Assembly: GCA_035504095.1 (NCBI GenBank)
Contig: DATJSN010000022.1
Location: 1-26,800 of the forward strand
DNA length: 26,800 nt
DNA from: DATJSN01 sp035504095
Lineage (GTDB): Bacteria; Planctomycetota; Phycisphaerae; WQYP01
Reading direction: 5' to 3'
The notes under the pieces were generated by a model that saw only the letters and a list, made by a program, of their open reading frames with translations, was not told the DNA's origin and searched no databases. Both the position numbers and the translations under genes were made by a program. Below, piece after piece: positions 16,582 through 23,648 of this stretch; position 1 is the stretch's first letter; each line of letters begins with the position of its first letter.

Positions 16582-17760
16582 TTATGCCGCAATATCCTTT
16601 AGCGCTCCAATAAGGGCGTCCACATCAGCTTCAGTATTGAAATGGCCGGGGCTCATGCGCACGGCGCCATCGGGAAAAGTCCCGATGATCCGGTGGGCAT
16701 AGGGAGAACAATGCAGGCCGGGGCGCACAGCGATGGAAAATGATTCATCCAGAATTCCGCCAACTTCCTGCGGGGTAAATCCCTGAATATTGAAACTGAC
16801 GGTTCCCACACGGTTTTCAGCCGCGTTGGCGCCCGTTGGGCTATAAATAGTCAGAGTGGAAATTCCCGCAACCGCTTCCACAAAGCGCTGCACGAGTTTG
16901 CGCTCATGCTCAAGAGTATGTGCTGGACCGTTTTTGGTGACAAATTCCACAGCAGCGCCCAGACCAGCCACGCCTACGGTATTTGGCGTGCCGCCTTCAA
17001 GAAAATAAGGCAGCAAGCGCGGCTGTGTGGGGCTTGATGAATCGCCACCCGTACCGCCTTCACGGAACGCGACCAGTTCTTCGAGTTTTACTGACGGGCC
17101 CAGATATAAACCGCCGGTGCCGGTGGGACCTAAAAGGGATTTATGTCCCGGAAATGCCAACAGATCAATGTTGTCGTTAACAACATGAATAGGAACCACG
17201 CCGATGGTTTGCGCCGCATCGAGCAAAAATTTAACGTTATGTTCGCGGGCAATTTTTCCCACCGCCGCGATGGGTTGAATGGTTCCCAGCACGTTGCTGG
17301 CATGGGTAAGCGCGACCAGTCGCGTTTTGGGCGTAATCGCCTTTTTTATTTCGTCCGGATCAATCACGCCGGTGTTGGGGGAAAAATTCAATCGCGTCAG
17401 AGTGATAAATCCGCTGTCGCTCATTGCCTGCAATGGACGGCTCACGCTGTTATGTTCCAGCATGGTGGTGATCACGTGATCGCCGGGGCGAAGTAAACTT
17501 TTAAAAGCGATGTTCAGCGCATCGGTGCAGTTCATGGTGAAAATCATCCGGTGCAAATCCGTTCCGCCGACGAATTCCATAAGCTGTTTGCGCACACGGT
17601 CGAGCATTTTTTCGGCGGCAACGGCCATTTTGTGCCCGGCGCGGCCGGGATTGGCGGCTTCATGGGCCAGAAACTCTCCCATTGCGGTGGTGACCACAGG
17701 CGGTTTGGGCCAGCTTGTGGCAGCGTTGTCGAGATAAGTAATAGTTGTTTCTGATTTCAT
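16582..17760 (-). CDS. Cysteine desulfurase family protein (class V aminotransferase fold)
   Basis: A PLP enzyme of 392 residues that probably takes sulfur from cysteine, leaving alanine and an enzyme persulfide. YLDNAATSWPKPP (9-21) is characteristic of the SufS-related cysteine desulfurase family often labelled am_tr_V_EGP. His206-Lys207 in FPGHKSLLGPTGTGG is the PLP-lysine motif, and Cys351 in RPGLHCSPYAH is at the position of the catalytic cysteine. RMSPGHFNTEADVD near the end is also typical. It starts 15 bases after the DinB-like gene, without a clear ribosome site, so it is probably co-transcribed. In this context it could donate sulfur to the carrier protein encoded upstream; SufS-type iron-sulfur supply is the alternative, but no suf genes are nearby. 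Confidence 0.9.
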   Translation of the reverse strand: MKSETTITYLDNAATSWPKPPVVTTAMGEFLAHEAANPGRAGHKMAVAAEKMLDRVRKQLMEFVGGTDLHRMIFTMNCTDALNIAFKSLLRPGDHVITTMLEHNSVSRPLQAMSDSGFITLTRLNFSPNTGVIDPDEIKKAITPKTRLVALTHASNVLGTIQPIAAVGKIAREHNVKFLLDAAQTIGVVPIHVVNDNIDLLAFPGHKSLLGPTGTGGLYLGPSVKLEELVAFREGGTGGDSSSPTQPRLLPYFLEGGTPNTVGVAGLGAAVEFVTKNGPAHTLEHERKLVQRFVEAVAGISTLTIYSPTGANAAENRVGTVSFNIQGFTPQEVGGILDESFSIAVRPGLHCSPYAHRIIGTFPDGAVRMSPGHFNTEADVDALIGALKDIAA

Positions 17761-17775
17761 CTGATTTAATATGTT

Positions 17776-18261
17776 TTATACAGCCGGCAAGCCCTGCACC
17801 CTGCGCCAGGTGGAAAGCTGACCCGCGTGATATCCCTCGTGCCAGGTCCCATACATCACTATCGTGTGGCCGATGGTGGGAAAGCGTTCGCGCCGCGCCG
17901 GATCGGGGTGCGGTTTGGCAAGATCTTCCGGTTTGGCGGCTTTGAGCTTTTCAATGATCTGCCCGCGCACCGCGGTGAGCTTGTCCAGATAAAACTGCTT
18001 GGGTTTGTATTTGGATTTGTCGGCCACGGGCGTACTGCCGCCGCCATAAATTTCTTTCCAATTCGCTTCAAGTTCCGGCGGAGTTCCTCCCAGAAGCTTG
18101 AGGAAATTACAATCCGTCATCAGCAGATGACCGAGCACCCATGCCGGATGATTGGTTTTAGGCGCTGGTTGAATCACAATCTGATCGTCGTTCAAGTCGG
18201 CCACGAGTTTGAGCGTGGCGTTGCGCGTCTGGTTAATTGTGGCGATAACCGCTTCGAGCAT
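17776..18261 (-). CDS. DinB-fold metalloprotein
   Basis: A 161-residue four-helix-bundle protein of the DinB/YfiT-like superfamily. The probable metal triad is His45 (WVLGHLLM) with His141 and His145 in GTWHEGYHAGQLSTWRR, the H-x3-H pattern of the family. Members include thiol-dependent S-transferases and isomerases, so a thiol role would fit beside the sulfur genes, but many members have no known substrate. The ATG at 18261 has AAGGAGA close upstream and follows the E1-like gene by 13 bases, consistent with one transcript. Confidence 0.85.
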   Translation of the reverse strand: MLEAVIATINQTRNATLKLVADLNDDQIVIQPAPKTNHPAWVLGHLLMTDCNFLKLLGGTPPELEANWKEIYGGGSTPVADKSKYKPKQFYLDKLTAVRGQIIEKLKAAKPEDLAKPHPDPARRERFPTIGHTIVMYGTWHEGYHAGQLSTWRRVQGLPAV

Positions 18262-18274
18262 AATATTTCTCCTT

Positions 18275-19369
18275 TTAACTTCCTACGTATTTTGCATACA
18301 CCGCTTTGGCCACGGCGGCGTCATTGGTACCCTTGATAATAGCGCGGCCATCCGAGAAGAGCGTTAATTCATATACTTTTTTGTTATCGCCCTGTCCTTC
18401 GACGATGCCGCATTTGAGCATGAATTTATTAAAGTTCGGATTACCCACGGCCTTTAGGTTCTCAGCAATCTGCGCAAAATCCACGCGATGACCCGCGGGC
18501 TGGGAAATCTGCACGGCGTTGCGCCCGCAAAGCGTTGTAGTGCTGCTGCCGAACTTGCCGGAAAGATACTCAAAATTACGGTGCTTGCAGGCCGGACAAT
18601 CGGCGATTTCGCGCGCCCGCGAAACATTTAACTGCTGGAAGCGGTTATCCCAGAGATCGAAGCTGAAGAGACGCGGATTTAATGCTTCAATATTGCCCGT
18701 AAGCAGTTTGATCGCTTCCATCGACTGCCAGCTCGCCACTACATTCACTGTAGGCCCTAATACGCCTGCGGTATCGCACGTCGGGTTCATTCCCGCCGGC
18801 GGCGAAGTTTCAAAAATGCACCGCAGACACGGCGTAATGCCGGGACGAATCACCATCGCCAATCCCATGGCACTGATGCAGGCCCCGTAAATCCAGGGAA
18901 TATTGAGTTTGATCGACACGTCGTTGATTAAAAACCGCGTCTCAAAATTATCCGTGCCGTCCAGCAGCAGGTGTTTGTCCCGGGCATATTGTTCGATGTT
19001 GCCGTGGTTCACATCGGCAACCACGGCTTCGACGTGAATTTCGGAATTGATGCGGGCGATTTTTCGCTGTGCCGCGACCGCTTTAGGCAATTGATGGGCG
19101 ATATCCTGCTGGTCGAAAAGCACCTGTCGCTGCAGGTTGTTTATTTCAATAAAGTCGCGGTCGATGATGGTCATGTGTCCCACGCCGGCGCGGCAGAGCG
19201 TGTTGGCCAGCACTGTTCCCAGCGCGCCACACCCGACGAGCAATACCCGCGATTGTTGCAGTTTTTTCTGCCCTTCAACGCCGATGGGCGCCCAGAGCAT
19301 TTGTCTGTTATACCGCGCGAGCGCCGGATCAGCTTCTTCGAGTCGTTCAGCTATTTCTGATAATGCCAT
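18275..19369 (-). CDS. MoeB/ThiF-like E1 adenylyltransferase for a sulfur carrier
   Basis: An E1-like enzyme of 364 residues that would adenylate the C-terminal glycine of the MoaD-like partner so that sulfur can be loaded. GCGALG (46-51) is the nucleotide-binding loop, RQVLF (81-85) carries the conserved arginine, and DGTDNFETRFLIND (137-150) holds the magnesium-binding Asp. CLRC (181-184) and CPAC (258-261) form the zinc site. Cys198 in CDTAGVLGP is at the place of the active cysteine of ThiF-type enzymes. There is no rhodanese domain; the C-terminal 100 residues (LCGRNAVQI, LTLFSDGRAIIKGTND) form the extension seen in Bacillus ThiF-like enzymes. Carrier and NIL genes directly upstream support the partner assignment. 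ThiF and MoeB cannot be told apart by sequence alone. Confidence 0.92.
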   Translation of the reverse strand: MALSEIAERLEEADPALARYNRQMLWAPIGVEGQKKLQQSRVLLVGCGALGTVLANTLCRAGVGHMTIIDRDFIEINNLQRQVLFDQQDIAHQLPKAVAAQRKIARINSEIHVEAVVADVNHGNIEQYARDKHLLLDGTDNFETRFLINDVSIKLNIPWIYGACISAMGLAMVIRPGITPCLRCIFETSPPAGMNPTCDTAGVLGPTVNVVASWQSMEAIKLLTGNIEALNPRLFSFDLWDNRFQQLNVSRAREIADCPACKHRNFEYLSGKFGSSTTTLCGRNAVQISQPAGHRVDFAQIAENLKAVGNPNFNKFMLKCGIVEGQGDNKKVYELTLFSDGRAIIKGTNDAAVAKAVYAKYVGS

Positions 19370-19382
19370 GATTTATTTCGCT

Positions 19383-19637
19383 TTATCCTTCAAGAACATT
19401 TTTTTCAATTGGCTCGACGCCTACGCCTTGATCGCGCAGGTTTTGGAGCACTGCTGTGAGCCGCTTTTCCTCGCCTTCAAACAAAACAGCCATCACGCCG
19501 ATTTCCGCGGTAACGCTGGCCTGGCGAATGTCGAAACTCACATCGGGATAATCCTTTAGCGCACGCCACAATGCAGGCGTTTCCACCATCGTCTTATTGC
19601 CAAAAGTCAGCCATACACGTTTGTTTATTTTTGCCAT
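19383..19637 (-). CDS. NIL-domain protein
   Basis: A stand-alone NIL domain of 84 residues. VWLTFGNKTMVETPALWRAL, then FDIRQASVTAEIGVMAVLFEGEE and LRDQGVGVEPIE match the beta-alpha pattern of NIL, a domain named after its presence at the C-terminus of MetN methionine ABC transporter ATPases, where it binds methionine. NIL is also linked to homocysteine synthesis genes in archaea and anaerobic bacteria. There are two ATGs: the first (19643) overlaps the moaD-like stop with no room for the ribosome site, while the second (19637) lies six bases after GGAGG and is preferred. No cysteine occurs, so a ferredoxin part is absent. A sensing or scaffolding role in this pathway is inference. Confidence 0.85.
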   Translation of the reverse strand: MAKINKRVWLTFGNKTMVETPALWRALKDYPDVSFDIRQASVTAEIGVMAVLFEGEEKRLTAVLQNLRDQGVGVEPIEKNVLEG

Positions 19638-19639
19638 CG

Positions 19640-19915
19640 TCATCCTCCAGCTATCGCCGGCACAATACTCAGGTCGTCGCCATCCTTCACAGGTGTCTGA
19701 AGATTATTCAAAAACCGGATGTCTTCTTCATTCACATAGATGTTCACAAACCGGTTAAGTTCACCCGGCTGCTTAAAGAGCCGCTTGTCCATTCCATTAA
19801 ACTGCGAACATAACTGCGCCAAAGCCTGATCGACCGTCGCCGCCTGCACTTGTACGGCGTCCACGCCGCCAGTCATAGCCCGCAACGGCGTTGGAATTCG
19901 AATCTTTACCCCCAT
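19640..19915 (-). CDS. MoaD/ThiS-like sulfur carrier protein
   Basis: A beta-grasp, ubiquitin-like protein of 91 residues ending AIAGG. The terminal Gly-Gly is what an E1-like enzyme adenylates and converts to a thiocarboxylate. VQVQAATVDQALAQLCSQF and VNIYVNEEDIRFLNNLQTPVKDGDDLSIVPAIAGG carry the MoaD-type pattern ('vNe.di...l.t.l.dGDevsi.p.vaGG'). AAGGAG lies shortly before ATG 19915 and the gene follows the PLP enzyme by 37 bases. No moaE, moaA or thiamine genes are near, so a role in molybdopterin or thiazole synthesis is less likely than sulfur supply for an amino acid, as CysO does in Mycobacterium and HcyS in Wolinella. Confidence 0.9.
   Translation of the reverse strand: MGVKIRIPTPLRAMTGGVDAVQVQAATVDQALAQLCSQFNGMDKRLFKQPGELNRFVNIYVNEEDIRFLNNLQTPVKDGDDLSIVPAIAGG
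19644..19648 (-). promoter_or_regulatory. Ribosome binding site inside the Gly-Gly codons
   Basis: GGAGG on the minus strand forms the last two glycine codons of the MoaD-like gene (GGA GGA, then TGA) and lies six bases before ATG 19637 of the NIL gene. One short sequence thus codes the functional C-terminus and starts the next gene. Confidence 0.75.
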
Positions 19916-19952
19916 GGAATAATCTCCTTGCTATATTTCCGCCTGAAATTCA

Positions 19953-21230
19953 TCAGACTCCAGTACGCACCGGGACAGGAGCAGGCGCCGCGACTTTCTT
20001 TTTGCCACGAGCCAAAAATTCATCGAATGCCTCCAGGCGGGCCGGAATCGACGCCGGTTGCTCGAGCTGATCCACGACTACTTCGACGGTCTTAAGACCA
20101 TTGCCCGTAATACATAAGCAGATACTTTCATCGCGCGGAATGCGGCCGGAGTTAATCAGCTTGATCGCCGCGGCCAGCGTCGTTCCGCCGGCGGGCTCGG
20201 TCCATATGGCCTCGGTACGCGCCAGCAGTTTAATGGCCTCAATAATTTCATCATCGGTGGCGTCGGCGCCCCAGCCGCCGCTCTGTTTAACCGCCTGCAC
20301 AACGTAGTAACCATCCGCGGGATTGCCAATAGCGATGCTCTTGGCGATGGTTTTGGGCTTCTGAGGACGGACCAGATCGCGCCCGGCCAGAATCGCTTCC
20401 ACCACCGGATTACATCCGGCGGCCTGAGCGGAATAAATTTTCGGCTGATTATCTTCAACAAGCCCCAACTCGATAAACTCCCGATACGCTTTATAAATCT
20501 TGGGCAGAATAGTCCCGCCGGCCGTCGGACAAACTGTGTGCCGCGGCAATTTCCAGCCGAGTTGTTCGGCTACTTCAAAGCCAAACGTCTTGGCCCCTTC
20601 CGTATAAAATGGCCGCAGATTCACGTTAACAATGGCCCACCGGTATTTGTCGGCGATTTCCGAACAAAGACGGTTTACATCATCGTAATTGCCTTCAATG
20701 CGCACCATCGTTGGCCCGAAAATCAGTGAACCGAGCACTTTGCCCAGTTCCAGATCGTGGGGAATCATCACAAACGCTTTCAGACCGGCTTCGGCGGCAT
20801 GCGCGGCAACGCTGTTGGCCAGATTGCCGGTGCTGGCGCAGCCCACGGTGTCGTAACCAAGTTCGATCGCTTTGGTAATCGCCACACTCACCACGCGTTC
20901 TTTGTAGCTCCAGGTGGGATAATTGGCCGAGTCATCTTTGATGTAGAGTTCTTTGACGTTGAGAACTTTTTCCAAGTTACGCGCGCGCCTGAGCGGCGTG
21001 TAGCCGGAAAATAGTCCCGTACGCGGTTCGCCGTCGACGGGTAACAGGTCGCGATAACGCCACAGGTTGCGCGGGCCGGCGGTGATGGATTCGCGGGTCA
21101 CTTTGCCGCGCATCGCCGAGTAATCATATTGGACTTCCAGCGGGCCGAAACAGACCTCGCACACGTGCACCCCTTTCTGGGGATACACCTGGCCGCATTC
21201 TTTACACTTGAGTCCCTTGACGTATGACAT
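19953..21230 (-). CDS. Threonine-synthase-like PLP enzyme under SAM-I riboswitch control
   Basis: A fold-type II PLP enzyme of 425 residues. Cys9, Cys12, Cys24 and Cys27 form an N-terminal zinc ribbon as in many threonine synthases. Lys110 in PTWSYKER is the PLP lysine, ASTGNLANSVAAHAA binds the cofactor phosphate and substrate, and CITGNGLKTVEVV is the C-terminal signature. Family members act on O-phosphohomoserine to make threonine. GGAGG seven bases before ATG 21230 fixes the start; the longer frame to 21272 begins inside the terminator hairpin. The riboswitch senses SAM rather than threonine, and a carrier protein follows. I therefore infer a gamma-replacement enzyme making homocysteine from activated homoserine, as an alternative to plain threonine synthase (thrC). 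The sequence alone cannot decide. Confidence 0.9.
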   Translation of the reverse strand: MSYVKGLKCKECGQVYPQKGVHVCEVCFGPLEVQYDYSAMRGKVTRESITAGPRNLWRYRDLLPVDGEPRTGLFSGYTPLRRARNLEKVLNVKELYIKDDSANYPTWSYKERVVSVAITKAIELGYDTVGCASTGNLANSVAAHAAEAGLKAFVMIPHDLELGKVLGSLIFGPTMVRIEGNYDDVNRLCSEIADKYRWAIVNVNLRPFYTEGAKTFGFEVAEQLGWKLPRHTVCPTAGGTILPKIYKAYREFIELGLVEDNQPKIYSAQAAGCNPVVEAILAGRDLVRPQKPKTIAKSIAIGNPADGYYVVQAVKQSGGWGADATDDEIIEAIKLLARTEAIWTEPAGGTTLAAAIKLINSGRIPRDESICLCITGNGLKTVEVVVDQLEQPASIPARLEAFDEFLARGKKKVAAPAPVPVRTGV

Positions 21231-21265
21231 CAGTGCCTCCAATGACCGCCCGTATATCAGGACGG

Positions 21266-21329
21266 AAAACAAAACGGCCTCTTATCAGGAATCCACCCGG
21301 ATGGTGTGCTGATTCCCGATAAGAGGCCG
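21266..21329 (-). terminator. Intrinsic terminator of the SAM-I riboswitch
   Basis: A 12-pair stem (CGGCCTCTTATC with GATAAGAGGCCG) is extended inward by GGAATC/GATTCC and followed by TTTTGTTTT on the minus strand. It lies 36 bases before the start codon. Its 5' arm can instead pair partly with the aptamer's 3' P1 strand (GATAATTGG with CCTCTTATC, seven of nine pairs), which gives an antiterminator. Confidence 0.9.
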
Positions 21330-21373
21330 CTGGTTTTCAATCGGTTTATGGATTGATCAACCTGATCGCTGAT

Positions 21374-21527
21374 CCAATTATCTATCCCCAAGGTCGCTAA
21401 TACAGCAAAATGCGATTTAGCGAGCGGGAGGGAATTAGCACCCGTTTCTGGCGGAAATCATATTCCGCGAAGATGGGTTGCTGTGCCGTCGACGGGCCCG
21501 TCCCTCAGGCACTCTTGATAAGAGCCG
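21374..21527 (-). promoter_or_regulatory. SAM-I (S-box) riboswitch aptamer
   Basis: The minus strand carries the S-box consensus blocks in order: CTCTTATCAAGAG, then TGAGGGACGGGCCC, ACAGCAACCC and GGGTGCTAATTCC. P2 is GTGCC/GGCAC, P3 is ACCC/GGGT with inner GCGGAA/TTCCGC, and P4 is TCGCTAA/TTAGCGA. P1 pairs TTATC with GATAA and is weak. SAM binding should hold P1, free the terminator arm and stop transcription, so the operon would be off when methionine and SAM are plentiful. S-box aptamers normally control methionine, cysteine or SAM genes. Confidence 0.95.
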
Positions 21528-21549
21528 TATTCAATTGTCAAGACTTACA

Positions 21550-21578
21550 ATAATAGAAAAACGGATGGTGAGTGTCAA
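21550..21578 (-). promoter_or_regulatory. Sigma70-type promoter of the riboswitch operon
   Basis: On the minus strand a perfect TTGACA (21573-21578) is followed after exactly 17 bases by TATTAT (21550-21555). Transcription should start about seven bases downstream, shortly before the aptamer. Confidence 0.8.
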
Positions 21579-21612
21579 GGTGAGTGGACTTACGGGAAAT
21601 CTGGGTGGTGGC

Positions 21613-21777
21613 TCAATTTGAATTGTTGCGGAAAAAACAATAGAGCCACGCAGCTAAGGGATCAGGATATGTAGGCTTGGAAAAGATATAGTGATAGGTA
21701 ATGAGGACGTACGGACTAATGGCTATGGAACCAATTACGATATACAGAAAAATGGTAATAATTGCATTTAGGTCCAT
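21613..21777 (-). CDS. Small membrane protein, 54 residues, unknown function
   Basis: A short frame starts MDLNAIITIFLYIVIGSIAI and ends WLYCFFRNNSN. Residues about 5 to 29 form a membrane helix, followed by an aromatic-rich stretch with TYHYIFSKPTYPDPLAAW. CAGGTG lies just before ATG 21777 as a modest ribosome site. The gene lies in an AT-rich gap between the Sel1 gene and the riboswitch promoter. Its final codons, AAC AAT TCA AAT TGA, are identical to those of the Sel1 gene, which suggests a duplicated gene end. It could be chance, but the length, hydrophobic pattern and ribosome site favour a real peptide. No function is assigned. Confidence 0.5.
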   Translation of the reverse strand: MDLNAIITIFLYIVIGSIAISPYVLITYHYIFSKPTYPDPLAAWLYCFFRNNSN

Positions 21778-21857
21778 TTGTCACCTGTACCAATTGTATC
21801 ACAAAAGCAGCGTTCTTAGACAACCGAATAATGCTTGACTGGTCATGAGGTAGCAGT

Positions 21858-23630
21858 TCAATTTGAATTGTTCGCCATAGCTTCATTGGGTTTAGGCGAC
21901 ATAAAATCCGGCAAAATGTTAGGCGCCGACGCCGATTGACCGGACTGTGACTTGGCCGCTTGAGCAGCCCAGAATTGAGCCTGGCTCAAATCCTGCGGCA
22001 CGCCTTGACCTTGAATATACAACTCAGAAAGCGCACCGGCGGCGTCAGCGGAACCGGCTTTGGAATTGGCGGCCTGATAATACCACCACGCCGCCAACGC
22101 ATAATCCTGCGGTTCACCGTTGCCTTTGGCGTACCGCAATCCAAGTTGATATTCCCCGCTCGCATCGCCGTCCTGAGCCGCCTGCTGATAAAGCGCAAAG
22201 GCCTGTGGTTTATCTGCAGTAAGGCCATTGCCGTTGTAATAGCAGTCGCCGAGTTTATTTTCCGCGGCGGCGTTACCCTGATCGACGGCCTTTCTATACC
22301 AGCCGACGGCCTGGGCGTAATCCTGTTTGACGCTCAGGCCGTTAAAATAAAAATCCCCCAGCTTGGTTTGGGCCGCCGAGTTGCCCTGCGCTGCTGATTT
22401 TGTATACCAAGTAAACGCCTGACCGTAATCCTGCTGGGTCCCCTGACCTTTTTCATAATCGTAGGCCAGGTCAAATTGCCCATTCACATCTCCATCACCA
22501 GCCGCTTTTTGGTACCAATTAAATGACTGCTGATAATCCTGCTTTACGGCATGTCCGAAGTAATAAAAATCGCCTACCGCGGTTTCGGCCGGCGCATAAC
22601 CCTGCCCCGCCGCCTTGGAGTACCAGTAAAACGCCTGACCGTAATCCTGTGTTGTTCCCCTGCCGATTTCGTAAGACACGCCAGCGCTGTACTGGCCGAA
22701 GGCGTCGTTATCCTGAGCCGACTTCAGGAACCAGTTAAAAGATTGCTTGTCATCCTGAGCCACACCGCGGCCCGCGTAATAAAAATATCCCACTTCACGT
22801 TCCGCCGGCGCGTACCCCTGCGCGGCGGATTTTTGGTACCACTGGAAAGCCTGGGCATCATCGGGCTGGACACCCTGTCCGTATTCGTAGGCGTAACCCA
22901 GGTCGTATTCACCAACGGAATCGCCGTCATTCGCTGCTTTTTGATACCAGTTAAAAGCCTGCTGATAATCCTGTTTGACCGCATGGCCATAGTAATAAAA
23001 ATCTCCCACCTTGTTTTCCGCCGCGCCATAACTCTGATCGGCGGATTTTTTATACCAATAATAAGCCTGGTTATAATCCTGTGCCGTTCCCTCGCCGTGC
23101 TCGAAGGCGTAACCCAGATTGAATTGCCCCATGGCATCCCCGTTATTGGCCGCTTGTTGATACCAGTTGAAAGCCTGCTGATAATCCTGTTTGACCCCGT
23201 AGCCGTAATAATAAAAATCTCCCATTTTGTTTTGGGCCGCAGGGTAGCCCGCATTGGAGGATTTCTCGTACCAATCCAGAGCCTGGGCATAATCCTGATT
23301 GACTCCTTCGCCATATTCATAGAGATAAGCCAGATCGAATTCCCCTGTCGGATCGCCGTTAGCTGCGGATTTTTGATACCACGGGAAAGCCTGGGCGTAA
23401 TTTTGTCCAACAAAGTAGTAATCGCCAAGATGATATTGGGCCACCGCATCATTGGAATCGGCGGCGGCCTGAAGCTGGCTTAGCGCCTGCTTATCGCCTT
23501 TGTCCGCCGCTTGTTCCATGGCATCGTAATCGGCTGTTGTCGCCGCGGCGGCGATTAAAACGGAAGTAAATCCAACCGCCAAAATTGCGGTACATAGAAC
23601 TGAAATAATTTGTAATGTTCTGCTCGGCAT
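21858..23630 (-). CDS. Exported Sel1-repeat protein
   Basis: A 590-residue protein with an N-terminal signal or anchor (hydrophobic residues about 7 to 30), then about 14 Sel1-type (TPR-like) 36-residue repeats between about 65 and 560. Typical units read GDFYYYG..VKQDYQQAFNWYQKAA and LGYAYEYGQGVQ...AQAFQWYQKSA. Such solenoids bind other proteins, often in signalling or envelope assembly. Repeats alternate between two types, giving a 72-residue super-repeat. The C-terminus is serine- and alanine-rich. It starts 18 bases after the lipoprotein gene, so the two are probably co-transcribed and may act together at the envelope; this is inference. Confidence 0.93.
   Translation of the reverse strand: MPSRTLQIISVLCTAILAVGFTSVLIAAAATTADYDAMEQAADKGDKQALSQLQAAADSNDAVAQYHLGDYYFVGQNYAQAFPWYQKSAANGDPTGEFDLAYLYEYGEGVNQDYAQALDWYEKSSNAGYPAAQNKMGDFYYYGYGVKQDYQQAFNWYQQAANNGDAMGQFNLGYAFEHGEGTAQDYNQAYYWYKKSADQSYGAAENKVGDFYYYGHAVKQDYQQAFNWYQKAANDGDSVGEYDLGYAYEYGQGVQPDDAQAFQWYQKSAAQGYAPAEREVGYFYYAGRGVAQDDKQSFNWFLKSAQDNDAFGQYSAGVSYEIGRGTTQDYGQAFYWYSKAAGQGYAPAETAVGDFYYFGHAVKQDYQQSFNWYQKAAGDGDVNGQFDLAYDYEKGQGTQQDYGQAFTWYTKSAAQGNSAAQTKLGDFYFNGLSVKQDYAQAVGWYRKAVDQGNAAAENKLGDCYYNGNGLTADKPQAFALYQQAAQDGDASGEYQLGLRYAKGNGEPQDYALAAWWYYQAANSKAGSADAAGALSELYIQGQGVPQDLSQAQFWAAQAAKSQSGQSASAPNILPDFMSPKPNEAMANNSN
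22251..23222 (-). repeat. 216-base tandem repeats in the Sel1 gene
   Basis: The GDFYYYG-type motif recurs at residues 137, 209, 281, 353 and 425, an exact 72-residue period, with a different Sel1 type between each. The region therefore grew by duplication of pairs of repeats. The DNA copies remain visibly similar, for instance the stretches that encode VKQDYQQAFNWYQ. Confidence 0.85.
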
Positions 23631-23648
23631 ATCGATTGAACCTTTAAA

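Noticed and set aside
21231..21272. A longer start for the threonine-synthase-like gene at 21272
   Set aside because: The extra codons overlap the riboswitch terminator, while ATG 21230 has GGAGG at the right distance.
22551..23483. A 310-codon open frame on the plus strand inside the Sel1 gene
   Set aside because: It is the antisense shadow of the tandem repeats; the repetitive codons on the minus strand keep the opposite frame open. The minus-strand product is clearly a Sel1 protein.
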